DNA from: Triglochin maritima
Taxonomy: Eukaryota > Streptophyta > Magnoliopsida > Alismatales > Juncaginaceae
Direction of reading: 5' to 3'
Assembly: GCA_963682175.1 (NCBI GenBank)
Contig: OY821771.1
Location: forward strand, 24,386,201-24,450,200
Length of the DNA: 64,000 bases
Under the pieces are notes generated by a model, which ran no database searches, had not been told where the DNA came from, and saw only the letters and a list, made by a program, of their open reading frames with translations. A program made the translations under genes and the position numbers. Shown here piece after piece: positions 12,301 through 24,218 of the stretch (position 1 is the stretch's first letter; every line of letters starts with the position of its first letter).

Positions 12301-13896
12301 GGAGAAGGGGAGAGTAGATAAGGAGTGAGAGGGGAGGACAATGGGGGTGAGAGGGGAGGAGAGCGAGAAGGAGACGAGGAGAGGAGGGACAGGGGAGTAG
12401 GAGGAGGAGGAGAGAGAAGGAAAGAGAGAGAAGAAGGAGGAGAGCGAGAGAGTACGATAGAGTGAGAGAGGAGGGGAGAGAGAGATGGACAAGGAGAGAG
12501 AAGTAGAGGGAGAGGGAGGAGGGAAGGAGACGGAGAGAGGGAGAAGAGCGGAGATGGGAAGGAGAAGGAGAGAGAGGGAAGAGAAGAGAAGCAAGAGGAG
12601 AAGGCAAGCGAGGGAGAGAGAGAGACAAGAGAGAGAAGGAGAAGGAAAAGGGGAAAGAGAAGGAGGGGTATTGAAGTAGAGGAGAAGGAGAGAGAGGGAA
12701 GGAGATTGAAGACGAAGAGTGAAGGATAAGGAGAGAGAAGATAGAAGGGAAGAGAGAATCAGAGAGAGGAGTGAGAAGGAGAGAGCGCGGGGCAACAAGA
12801 GAGTGGAAAACAAGGAGAAGGAGGGGGGAGAGAGAGAAGGAAATGGGGAAACAAGGAGAGAGGGAGAGAGCTAGAAGGAGAAGGAGAGAGAGGAGAGGTG
12901 GACAGAGGGGGAGAAGGGCAAGGAGAGAGGGAGGAGAGATGGAGAAGTAGAGAGAACAATAGAGAAGGAGAGCGATAAGGAGCGAAACGGAGAAGGGTAG
13001 AGAGTGAATTAGAGCGAGAAGTGGAGAGAGGAGAGAGAAGGAGACTGTGAATGAAGGAAAAGGAGAGAGACATAGAGAAGGAGAGAGGGCGAGGCAGTCG
13101 GTAAGTGAGCTAGACGGAGAAAGACAAGGAGAAGGAGAGAGAGAAGGAAGAGGAGACTGGAAGGGAAGGAGAGAAGGAAAGAGGGAGGGAGAAGTAGAGA
13201 CAAAAGGTAAGGAGAGAGAGAAATAGAGAGAAGGAGAAGGGGGAGAGACAAGGAGAACGAGAGGAGTGAGAGAGAGTGAAGGCGACGGAGAGGAAAAGAA
13301 AAGGGAGGAGGAGAGAGAAGGACAAGCGAAGCAGGAGGAGAGAGATGAGAGAAAGAGAAGGAGGGAGGAGAAGGAGACGAGAAGGAGAAGGAGAGAGAGG
13401 ACAAGGAGAGAAGAATAAGGTCACACAGAGAGAAGGAGAAGGGGAGAGTAGATAAGGAGTGAGAGGGGAGGACAATGGGGGTGAGAGGGGAGGAGAGCGA
13501 GAAGGAGACGAGGAGAGGAGGGACAGGGGAGTAGGAGGAGGAGGAGAGAGAAGGAAAGAGAGAGAAGAAGGAGGAGAGCGAGAGAGTACGATAGAGTGAG
13601 AGAGGAGGGGAGAGAGAGATGGACAAGGAGAGAGAAGTAGAGGGAGAGGGAGGAGGGAAGGAGACGGAGAGAGGGAGAAGAGCGGAGATGGGAAGGAGAA
13701 GGAGAGAGAGGGAAGAGAAGAGAAGCAAGAGGAGAAGGCAAGCGAGGGAGAGAGAGAGAGAGACAAGAGAGAGAAGGAGAAGGAAAAGGGGAAAGAGAAG
13801 GAGGGGTATTGAAGTAGAGGAGAAGGAGAGAGAGGGAAGGAGATTGAAGACGAAGAGTGAAGGATAAGGAGAGAGAAGATAGAAGGGAAGAGAGAA
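9333..13896 (+). repeat. Four-unit higher-order repeat, copy 2
   Basis: Units at 9333, 10479, 11625 and 12759, matching the preceding four units variant by variant at a constant offset of 4,575 bases. The copy is slightly shorter because its fourth unit also carries the 12-base deletion (near 12869), which the fourth unit of copy 1 lacks. Copy 1 instead has a one-base deletion in GAAACGAGAAGG near 8425. Private changes here include GAGATGGAG near 10808 and GAGGAAGGG near 11335. Confidence 0.8.
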
Positions 13897-16800
13897 TCAG
13901 AGAGAGGAGTGAGAAGGAGAGAGCGCGGGGCAACAAGAGAGTGGAAAACAAGGAGAAGGAGGGGGGAGAGAGAGAAGGAAATGGGGAAACAAGGAGAGAG
14001 GGAGAGACGGAGGGAGAGAGCTAGAAGGAGAAGGAGAGAGAGGAGAGGTGGACAGAGGGGGAGAAGGGCAAGGAGAGAGGGAGGAGAGATGGAGAAGTAG
14101 AGAGAACAATAGAGAAGGAGAGCGATAAGGAGCGAAACGGAGAAGGGTAGAGAGTGAATTAGAGCGAGAAGTGGAGAGAGGAGAGAGAAGGAGACTGTGA
14201 ATGAAGGAAAAGGAGAGAGACATAGAGAAGGAGAGAGGGCGAGGCAGTCGGTAAGTGAGCTAGACGGAGAAAGACAAGGAGAAGGAGAGAGAGAAGGAAG
14301 AGGAGACTGGAAGGGAAGGAGAGAAGGAAAGAGGGAGGGAGAAGTAGAGACAAAAGGTAAGGAGAGAGAGAAATAGAGAGAAGGAGAAGGGGGAGAGACA
14401 AGGAGAACGAGAGGAGTGAGAGAGAGTGAAGGCGACGGAGAGGAAAAGAAAAGGGAGAGGAGAGAGAAGGACAAGCGAAGCAGGAGGAGAGAGATGAGAG
14501 AAAGAGAAGGAGGGAGGAGAAGGAGACGAGAAGGAGAAGGAGAGAGAGGACAAGGAGAGAAGAATAAGGTCACACAGAGAGAAGGAGAAGGGGAGAGTAG
14601 ATAAGGAGTGAGAGGGGAGGACAATGGGGGTGAGAGGGGAGGAGAGCGAGAAGGAGACGAGGAGAGGAGGGACAGGGGAGTAGGAGGAGGAGGAGAGAGA
14701 AGGAAAGAGAGAGAAGAAGGAGGAGAGCGAGAGAGTACGATAGAGTGAGAGAGGAGGGGAGAGAGAGATGGACAAGGAGAGAGAAGTAGAGGGAGAGGGA
14801 GGAGGGAAGGAGACGGAGAGAGGGAGAAGAGCGGAGATGGGAAGGAGAAGGAGAGAGAGGGAAGAGAAGAGAAGCAAGAGGAGAAGGCAAGCGAGGGAGA
14901 GAGAGAGACAAGAGAGAGAAGGAGAAGGAAAAGGGGAAAGAGAAGGAGGGGTATTGAAGTAGAGGAGAAGGAGAGAGAGGGAAGGAGATTGAAGACGAAG
15001 AGTGAAGGATAAGGAGAGAGAAGATAGAAGGGAAGAGAGAATCAGAGAGAGGAGTGAGAAGGAGAGAGCGCGGGGCAACAAGAGAGTGGAAAACAAGGAG
15101 AAGGAGGGGGGAGAGAGAGAAGGAAATGGGGAAACAAGGAGAGAGGGAGAGACGGAGGGAGAGAGCTAGAAGGAGAAGGAGAGAGAGGAGAGGTGGACAG
15201 AGGGGGAGAGAGTGAGAAGGGCAAGGAGAGAGGGAGGAGAGATGGAGAAGTAGAGAGAACAATAGAGAAGGAGAGCGATAAGGAGCGAAACGGAGAAGGG
15301 TAGAGAGTGAATTAGAGCGAGAAGTGGAGAGAGGAGAGAGAAGGAGACTGTGAATGAAGGAAAAGGAGAGAGACATAGAGAAGGAGAGAGGGCGAGGCAG
15401 TCGGTAAGTGAGCTAGACGGAGAAAGACAAGGAGAAGGAGAGAGAGAAGGAAGAGGAGACTGGAAGGGAAGGAGAGAAGGAAAGAGGGAGGGAGAAGTAG
15501 AGACAAAAGGTAAGGAGAGAGAGAAATAGAGAGAAGGAGAAGGGGGAGAGACAAGGAGAACGAGAGGAGTGAGAGAGAGTGAAGGCGACGGAGAGGAAAA
15601 GAAAAGGGAGGAGGAGAGAGAAGGACAAGCGAAGCAGGAGGAGAGAGATGAGAGAAAGAGAAGGAGGGAGGAGAAGGAGACGAGAAGGAGAAGGAGAGAG
15701 AGGACAAGGAGAGAAGAATAAGGTCACACAGAGAGAAGGAGAAGGGGAGAGTAGATAAGGAGTGAGAGGGGAGGACAATGGGGGTGAGAGGGGAGGAGAG
15801 CGAGAAGGAGACGAGGAGAGGAGGGACAGGGGAGTAGGAGGAGGAGGAGAGAGAAGGAAAGAGAGAGAAGAAGGAGGAGAGCGAGAGAGTACGATAGAGT
15901 GAGAGAGGAGGGGAGAGAGAGATGGACAAGGAGAGAGAAGTAGAGGGAGAGGGAGGAGGGAAGGAGACGGAGAGAGGGAGAAGAGCGGAGATGGGAAGGA
16001 GAAGGAGAGAGAGGGAAGAGAAGAGAAGCAAGAGGAGAAGGCAAGCGAGGGAGAGAGAGAGACAAGAGAGAGAAGGAGAAGGAAAAGGGGAAAGAGAAGG
16101 AGGGGTATTGAAGTAGAGGAGAAGGAGAGAGAGGGAAGGAGATTGAAGACGAAGAGTGAAGGATAAGGAGAGAGAAGATAGAAGGGAAGAGAGAATCAGA
16201 GAGAGGAGTGAGAAGGAGAGAGCGCGGGGCAACAAGAGAGTGGAAAACAAGGAGAAGGAGGGGGGAGAGAGAGAAGGAAATGGGGAAACAAGGAGAGAGG
16301 GAGAGACGGAGGGAGAGAGCTAGAAGGAGAAGGAGAGAGAGGAGAGGTGGACAGAGGGGGAGAAGGGCAAGGAGAGAGGGAGGAGAGATGGAGAAGTAGA
16401 GAGAACAATAGAGAAGGAGAGCGATAAGGAGCGAAACGGAGAAGGGTAGAGAGTGAATTAGAGCGAGAAGTGGAGAGAGGAGAGAGAAGGAGACTGTGAA
16501 TGAAGGAAAAGGAGAGAGACATAGAGAAGGAGAGAGGGCGAGGGAGTCGGTAAGTGAGCTAGACGGAGAAAGACAAGGAGAAGGAGAGAGAGAAGGAAGA
16601 GGAGACTGGAAGGGAAGGAGAGAAGGAAAGAGGGAGGGAGAAGTAGAGACAAAAGGTAAGGAGAGAGAGAAATAGAGAGAAGGAGAAGGGGGAGAGACAA
16701 GGAGAACGAGAGGAGTGAGAGAGAGTGAAGGCGACGGAGAGGAAAAGAAAAGGGAGGAGGAGAGAGAAGGACAAGCGAAGCAGGAGGAGAGAGATGAGAG

Positions 16801-18487
16801 AAAGAGAAGGAGGGAGGAGAAGGAGACGAGAAGGAGAAGGAGAGAGAGGACAAGGAGAGAAGAATAAGGTCACACAGAGAGAAGGAGAAGGGGAGAGTAG
16901 ATAAGGAGTGAGAGGGGAGGACAATGGGGGTGAGAGGGGAGGAGAGCGAGAAGGAGACGAGGAGAGGAGGGACAGGGGAGTAGGAGGAGGAGGAGAGAGA
17001 AGGAAAGAGAGAGAAGAAGGAGGAGAGCGAGAGAGTACGATAGAGTGAGAGAGGAGGGGAGAGAGAGATGGACAAGGAGAGAGAAGTAGAGGGAGAGGGA
17101 GGAGGGAAGGAGACGGAGAGAGGGAGAAGAGCGGAGATGGGAAGGAGAAGGAGAGAGAGGGAAGAGAAGAGAAGCAAGAGGAGAAGGCAAGCGAGGGAGA
17201 GAGAGAGACAAGAGAGAGAAGGAGAAGGAAAAGGGGAAAGAGAAGGAGGGGTATTGAAGTAGAGGAGAAGGAGAGAGAGGGAAGGAGATTGAAGACGAAG
17301 AGTGAAGGATAAGGAGAGAGAAGATAGAAGGGAAGAGAGAATCAGAGAGAGGAGTGAGAAGGAGAGAGCGCGGGGCAACAAGAGAGTGGAAAACAAGGAG
17401 AAGGAGGGGGGAGAGAGAGAAGGAAATGGGGAAACAAGGAGAGAGGGAGAGACGGAGGGAGAGAGCTAGAAGGAGAAGGAGAGAGAGGAGAGGTGGACAG
17501 AGGGGGAGAAGGGCAAGGAGAGAGGGAGGAGAGATGGAGAAGTAGAGAGAACAATAGAGAAGGAGAGCGATAAGGAGCGAAACGGAGAAGGGTAGAGAGT
17601 GAATTAGAGCGAGAAGTGGAGAGAGGAGAGAGAAGGAGACTGTGAATGAAGGAAAAGGAGAGAGACATAGAGAAGGAGAGAGGGCGAGGCAGTCGGTAAG
17701 TGAGCTAGACGGAGAAAGACAAGGAGAAGGAGAGAGAGAAGGAAGAGGAGACTGGAAGGGAAGGAGAGAAGGAAAGAGGGAGGGAGAAGTAGAGACAAAA
17801 GGTAAGGAGAGAGAGAAATAGAGAGAAGGAGAAGGGGGAGAGACAAGGAGAACGAGAGGAGTGAGAGAGAGTGAAGGCGACGGAGAGGAAAAGAAAAGGG
17901 AGGAGGAGAGAGAAGGACAAGCGAAGCAGGAGGAGAGAGATGAGAGAAAGAGAAGGAGGGAGGAGAAGGAGACGAGAAGGAGAAGGAGAGAGAGGACAAG
18001 GAGAGAAGAATAAGGTCACACAGAGAGAAGGAGAAGGGGAGAGTAGATAAGGAGTGAGAGGGGAGGACAATGGGGGTGAGAGGGGAGGAGAGCGAGAAGG
18101 AGACGAGGAGAGGAGGGACAGGGGAGTAGGAGGAGGAGGAGAGAGAAGGAAAGAGAGAGAAGAAGGAGGAGAGCGAGAGAGTACGATAGAGTGAGAGAGG
18201 AGGGGAGAGAGAGATGGACAAGGAGAGAGAAGTAGAGGGAGAGGGAGGAGGGAAGGAGACGGAGAGAGGGAGAAGAGCGGAGATGGGAAGGAGAAGGAGA
18301 GAGAGGGAAGAGAAGAGAAGCAAGAGGAGAAGGCAAGCGAGGGAGAGAGAGAGACAAGAGAGAGAAGGAGAAGGAAAAGGGGAAAGAGAAGGAGGGGTAT
18401 TGAAGTAGAGGAGAAGGAGAGAGAGGGAAGGAGATTGAAGACGAAGAGTGAAGGATAAGGAGAGAGAAGATAGAAGGGAAGAGAGAA

Positions 18488-21400
18488 TCAGAGAGAGGAG
18501 TGAGAAGGAGAGAGCGCGGGGCAACAAGAGAGTGGAAAACAAGGAGAAGGAGGGGGGAGAGAGAGAAGGAAATGGGGAAACAAGGAGAGAGGGAGAGACG
18601 GAGGGAGAGAGCTAGAAGGAGAAGGAGAGAGAGGAGAGGTGGACAGAGGGGGAGAAGGGCAAGGAGAGAGGGAGGAGAGATGGAGAAGTAGAGAGAACAA
18701 TAGAGAAGGAGAGCGATAAGGAGCGAAACGGAGAAGGGTAGAGAGTGAATTAGAGCGAGAAGTGGAGAGAGGAGAGAGAAGGAGACTGTGAATGAAGGAA
18801 AAGGAGAGAGACATAGAGAAGGAGAGAGGGCGAGGCAGTCGGTAAGTGAGCTAGACGGAGAAAGACAAGGAGAAGGAGAGAGAGAAGGAAGAGGAGACTG
18901 GAAGGGAAGGAGAGAAGGAAAGAGGGAGGGAGAAGTAGAGACAAAAGGTAAGGAGAGAGAGAAATAGAGAGAAGGAGAAGGGGGAGAGACAAGGAGAACG
19001 AGAGGAGTGAGAGAGAGTGAAGGCGACGGAGAGGAAAAGAAAAGGGAGGAGGAGAGAGAAGGACAAGCGAAGCAGGAGGAGAGAGATGAGAGAAAGAGAA
19101 GGAGGGAGGAGAAGGAGACGAGAAGGAGAAGGAGAGAGAGGACAAGGAGAGAAGAATAAGGTCACACAGAGAAAAGGAGAAGGGGAGAGTAGATAAGGAG
19201 TGAGAGGGGAGGACAATGGGGGTGAGAGGGGAGGAGAGCGAGAAGGAGACGAGGAGAGGAGGGACAGGGGAGTAGGAGGAGGAGGAGAGAGAAGGAAAGA
19301 GAGAGAAGAAGGAGGAGAGCGAGAGAGTACGATAGAGTGAGAGAGGAGGGGAGAGAGAGATGGACAAGGAGAGAGAAGTAGAGGGAGAGGGAGGAGGGAA
19401 GGAGACGGAGAGAGGGAGAAGAGCGGAGATGGGAAGGAGAAGGAGAGAGAGGGAAGAGAAGAGAAGCAAGAGGAGAAGGCAAGCGAGGGAGAGAGAGAGA
19501 CAAGAGAGAGAAGGAGAAGGAAAAGGGGAAAGAGAAGGAGGGGTATTGAAGTAGAGGAGAAGGAGAGAGAGGGAAGGAGATTGAAGACGAAGAGTGAAGG
19601 ATAAGGAGAGAGAAGATAGAAGGGAAGAGAGAATCAGAGAGAGGAGTGAGAAGGAGAGAGCGCGGGGCAACAAGAGAGTGGAAAACAAGGAGAAGGAGGG
19701 GGGAGAGAGAGAAGGAAATGGGGAAACAAGGAGAGAGGGAGAGACGGAGGGAGAGAGCTAGAAGGAGAAGGAGAGAGAGGAGAGGTGGACAGAGGGGGAG
19801 AAGGGCAAGGAGAGAGGGAGGAGAGATGGAGAAGTAGAGAGAACAATAGAGAAGGAGAGCGATAAGGAGCGAAACGGAGAAGGGTAGAGAGTGAATTAGA
19901 GCGAGAAGTGGAGAGAGGAGAGAGAAGGAGACTGTGAATGAAGGAAAAGGAGAGAGACATAGAGAAGGAGAGAGGGCGAGGCAGTCGGTAAGTGAGCTAG
20001 ACGGAGAAAGACAAGGAGAAGGAGAGAGAGAAGGAAGAGGAGACTGGAAGGGAAGGAGAGAAGGAAAGAGGGAGGGAGAAGTAGAGACAAAAGGTAAGGA
20101 GAGAGAGAAATAGAGAGAAGGAGAAGGGGGAGAGACAAGGAGAACGAGAGGAGTGAGAGAGAGTGAAGGCGACGGAGAGGAAAAGAAAAGGGAGGAGGAG
20201 AGAGAAGGACAAGCGAAGCAGGAGGAGAGAGATGAGAGAAAGAGAAGGAGGGAGGAGAAGGAGACGAGAAGGAGAAGGAGAGAGAGGACAAGGAGAGAAG
20301 AATAAGGTCACACAGAGAGAAGGAGAAGGGGAGAGTAGATAAGGAGTGAGAGGGGAGGACAATGGGGGTGAGAGGGGAGGAGAGCGAGAAGGAGACGAGG
20401 AGAGGAGGGACAGGGGAGTAGGAGGAGGAGGAGAGAGAAGGAAAGAGAGAGAAGAAGGAGGAGAGCGAGAGAGTACGATAGAGTGAGAGAGGAGGGGAGA
20501 GAGAGATGGACAAGGAGAGAGAAGTAGAGGGAGAGGGAGGAGGGAAGGAGACGGAGAGAGGGAGAAGAGCGGAGATGGGAAGGAGAAGGAGAGAGAGGGA
20601 AGAGAAGAGAAGCAAGAGGAGAAGGCAAGCGAGGGAGAGAGAGAGAGACAAGAGAGAGAAGGAGAAGGAAAAGGGGAAAGAGAAGGAGGGGTATTGAAGT
20701 AGAGGAGAAGGAGAGAGAGGGAAGGAGATTGAAGACGAAGAGTGAAGGATAAGGAGAGAGAAGATAGAAGGGAAGAGAGAATCAGAGAGAGGAGTGAGAA
20801 GGAGAGAGCGCGGGGCAACAAGAGAGTGGAAAACAAGGAGAAGGAGGGGGGAGAGAGAGAAGGAAATGGGGAAACAAGGAGAGAGGGAGAGACGGAGGGA
20901 GAGAGCTAGAAGGAGAAGGAGAGAGAGGAGAGGTGGACAGAGGGGGAGAAGGGCAAGGAGAGAGGGAGGAGAGATGGAGAAGTAGAGAGAACAATAGAGA
21001 AGGAGAGCGATAAGGAGCGAAACGGAGAAGGGTAGAGAGTGAATTAGAGCGAGAAGTGGAGAGAGGAGAGAGAAGGAGACTGTGAATGAAGGAAAAGGAG
21101 AGAGACATAGAGAAGGAGAGAGGGCGAGGCAGTCGGTAAGTGAGCTAGACGGAGAAAGACAAGGAGAAGGAGAGAGAGAAGGAAGAGGAGACTGGAAGGG
21201 AAGGAGAGAAGGAAAGAGGGAGGGAGAAGTAGAGACAAAAGGTAAGGAGAGAGAGAAATAGAGAGAAGGAGAAGGGGGAGAGACAAGGAGAACGAGAGGA
21301 GTGAGAGAGAGTGAAGGCGACGGAGAGGAAAAGAAAAGGGAGAGGAGAGAGAAGGACAAGCGAAGCAGGAGGAGAGAGATGAGAGAAAGAGAAGGAGGGA

Positions 21401-21926
21401 GGAGAAGGAGACGAGAAGGAGAAGGAGAGAGAGGACAAGGAGAGAAGAATAAGGTCACACAGAGAGAAGGAGAAGGGGAGAGTAGATAAGGAGTGAGAGG
21501 GGAGGACAATGGGGGTGAGAGGGGAGGAGAGCGAGAAGGAGACGAGGAGAGGAGGGACAGGGGAGTAGGAGGAGGAGGAGAGAGAAGGAAAGAGAGAGAA
21601 GAAGGAGGAGAGCGAGAGAGTACGATAGAGTGAGAGAGGAGGGGAGAGAGAGATGGACAAGGAGAGAGAAGTAGAGGGAGAGGGAGGAGGGAAGGAGACG
21701 GAGAGAGGGAGAAGAGCGGAGATGGGAAGGAGAAGGAGAGAGAGGGAAGAGAAGAGAAGCAAGAGGAGAAGGCAAGCGAGGGAGAGAGAGAGACAAGAGA
21801 GAGAAGGAGAAGGAAAAGGGGAAAGAGAAGGAGGGGTATTGAAGTAGAGGAGAAGGAGAGAGAGGGAAGGAGATTGAAGACGAAGAGTGAAGGATAAGGA
21901 GAGAGAAGATAGAAGGGAAGAGAGAA
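18488..21926 (+). repeat. Units repeating the 11625-15041 variant series at a six-unit offset
   Basis: The GAAAAGG variant at 12296 recurs at 19171, an offset of 6,875 bases (six units). In both places the next unit has an expanded (GA)n run (near 13755 and near 20640). The unit after that has the same one-base deletion giving GGGAGAGGAGAG (near 14455 and near 21339). Three variants in the same order point to a second, longer duplication event overlapping the four-unit one. The 12-base deletion of the earlier copy is absent here. Confidence 0.68.
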
Positions 21927-24218
21927 TCAGAGAGAGGAGTGAGAAGGAGAGAGCGCGGGGCAACAAGAGAGTGGAAAACAAGGAGAAGGAGGGGGGAGAG
22001 AGAGAAGGAAATGGGGAAACAAGGAGAGAGGGAGAGACGGAGGGAGAGAGCTAGAAGGAGAAGGAGAGAGAGGAGAGGTGGACAGAGGGGGAGAAGGGCA
22101 AGGAGAGAGGGAGGAGAGATGGAGAAGTAGAGAGAACAATAGAGAAGGAGAGCGATAAGGAGCGAAACGGAGAAGGGTAGAGAGTGAATTAGAGCGAGAA
22201 GTGGAGAGAGGAGAGAGAAGGAGACTGTGAATGAAGGAAAAGGAGAGAGACATAGAGAAGGAGAGAGGGCGAGGGAGTCGGTAAGTGAGCTAGACGGAGA
22301 AAGACAAGGAGAAGGAGAGAGAGAAGGAAGAGGAGACTGGAAGGGAAGGAGAGAAGGAAAGAGGGAGGGAGAAGTAGAGACAAAAGGTAAGGAGAGAGAG
22401 AAATAGAGAGAAGGAGAAGGGGGAGAGACAAGGAGAACGAGAGGAGTGAGAGAGAGTGAAGGCGACGGAGAGGAAAAGAAAAGGGAGGAGGAGAGAGAAG
22501 GACAAGCGAAGCAGGAGGAGAGAGATGAGAGAAAGAGAAGGAGGGAGGAGAAGGAGACGAGAAGGAGAAGGAGAGAGAGGACAAGGAGAGAAGAATAAGG
22601 TCACACAGAGAGAAGGAGAAGGGGAGAGTAGATAAGGAGTGAGAGGGGAGGACAATGGGGGTGAGAGGGGAGGAGAGCGAGAAGGAGACGAGGAGAGGAG
22701 GGACAGGGGAGTAGGAGGAGGAGGAGAGAGAAGGAAAGAGAGAGAAGAAGGAGGAGAGCGAGAGAGTACGATAGAGTGAGAGAGGAGGGGAGAGAGAGAT
22801 GGACAAGGAGAGAGAAGTAGAGGGAGAGGGAGGAGGGAAGGAGACGGAGAGAGGGAGAAGAGCGGAGATGGGAAGGAGAAGGAGAGAGAGGGAAGAGAAG
22901 AGAAGCAAGAGGAGAAGGCAAGCGAGGGAGAGAGAGAGACAAGAGAGAGAAGGAGAAGGAAAAGGGGAAAGAGAAGGAGGGGTATTGAAGTAGAGGAGAA
23001 GGAGAGAGAGGGAAGGAGATTGAAGACGAAGAGTGAAGGATAAGGAGAGAGAAGATAGAAGGGAAGAGAGAATCAGAGAGAGGAGTGAGAAGGAGAGAGC
23101 GCGGGGCAACAAGAGAGTGGAAAACAAGGAGAAGGAGGGGGGAGAGAGAGAAGGAAATGGGGAAACAAGGAGAGAGGGAGAGACGGAGGGAGAGAGCTAG
23201 AAGGAGAAGGAGAGAGAGGAGAGGTGGACAGAGGGGGAGAAGGGCAAGGAGAGAGGGAGGAGAGATGGAGAAGTAGAGAGAACAATAGAGAAGGAGAGCG
23301 ATAAGGAGCGAAACGGAGAAGGGTAGAGAGTGAATTAGAGCGAGAAGTGGAGAGAGGAGAGAGAAGGAGACTGTGAATGAAGGAAAAGGAGAGAGACATA
23401 GAGAAGGAGAGAGGGCGAGGGAGTCGGTAAGTGAGCTAGACGGAGAAAGACAAGGAGAAGGAGAGAGAGAAGGAAGAGGAGACTGGAAGGGAAGGAGAGA
23501 AGGAAAGAGGGAGGGAGAAGTAGAGACAAAAGGTAAGGAGAGAGAGAAATAGAGAGAAGGAGAAGGGGGAGAGACAAGGAGAACGAGAGGAGTGAGAGAG
23601 AGTGAAGGCGACGGAGAGGAAAAGAAAAGGGAGGAGGAGAGAGAAGGACAAGCGAAGCAGGAGGAGAGAGATGAGAGAAAGAGAAGGAGGGAGGAGAAGG
23701 AGACGAGAAGGAGAAGGAGAGAGAGGACAAGGAGAGAAGAATAAGGTCACACAGAGAGAAGGAGAAGGGGAGAGTAGATAAGGAGTGAGAGGGGAGGACA
23801 ATGGGGGTGAGAGGGGAGGAGAGCGAGAAGGAGACGAGGAGAGGAGGGACAGGGGAGTAGGAGGAGGAGGAGAGAGAAGGAAAGAGAGAGAAGAAGGAGG
23901 AGAGCGAGAGAGTACGATAGAGTGAGAGAGGAGGGGAGAGAGAGATGGACAAGGAGAGAGAAGTAGAGGGAGAGGGAGGAGGGAAGGAGACGGAGAGAGG
24001 GAGAAGAGCGGAGATGGGAAGGAGAAGGAGAGAGAGGGAAGAGAAGAGAAGCAAGAGGAGAAGGCAAGCGAGGGAGAGAGAGAGACAAGAGAGAGAAGGA
24101 GAAGGAAAAGGGGAAAGAGAAGGAGGGGTATTGAAGTAGAGGAGAAGGAGAGAGAGGGAAGGAGATTGAAGACGAAGAGTGAAGGATAAGGAGAGAGAAG
24201 ATAGAAGGGAAGAGAGAA

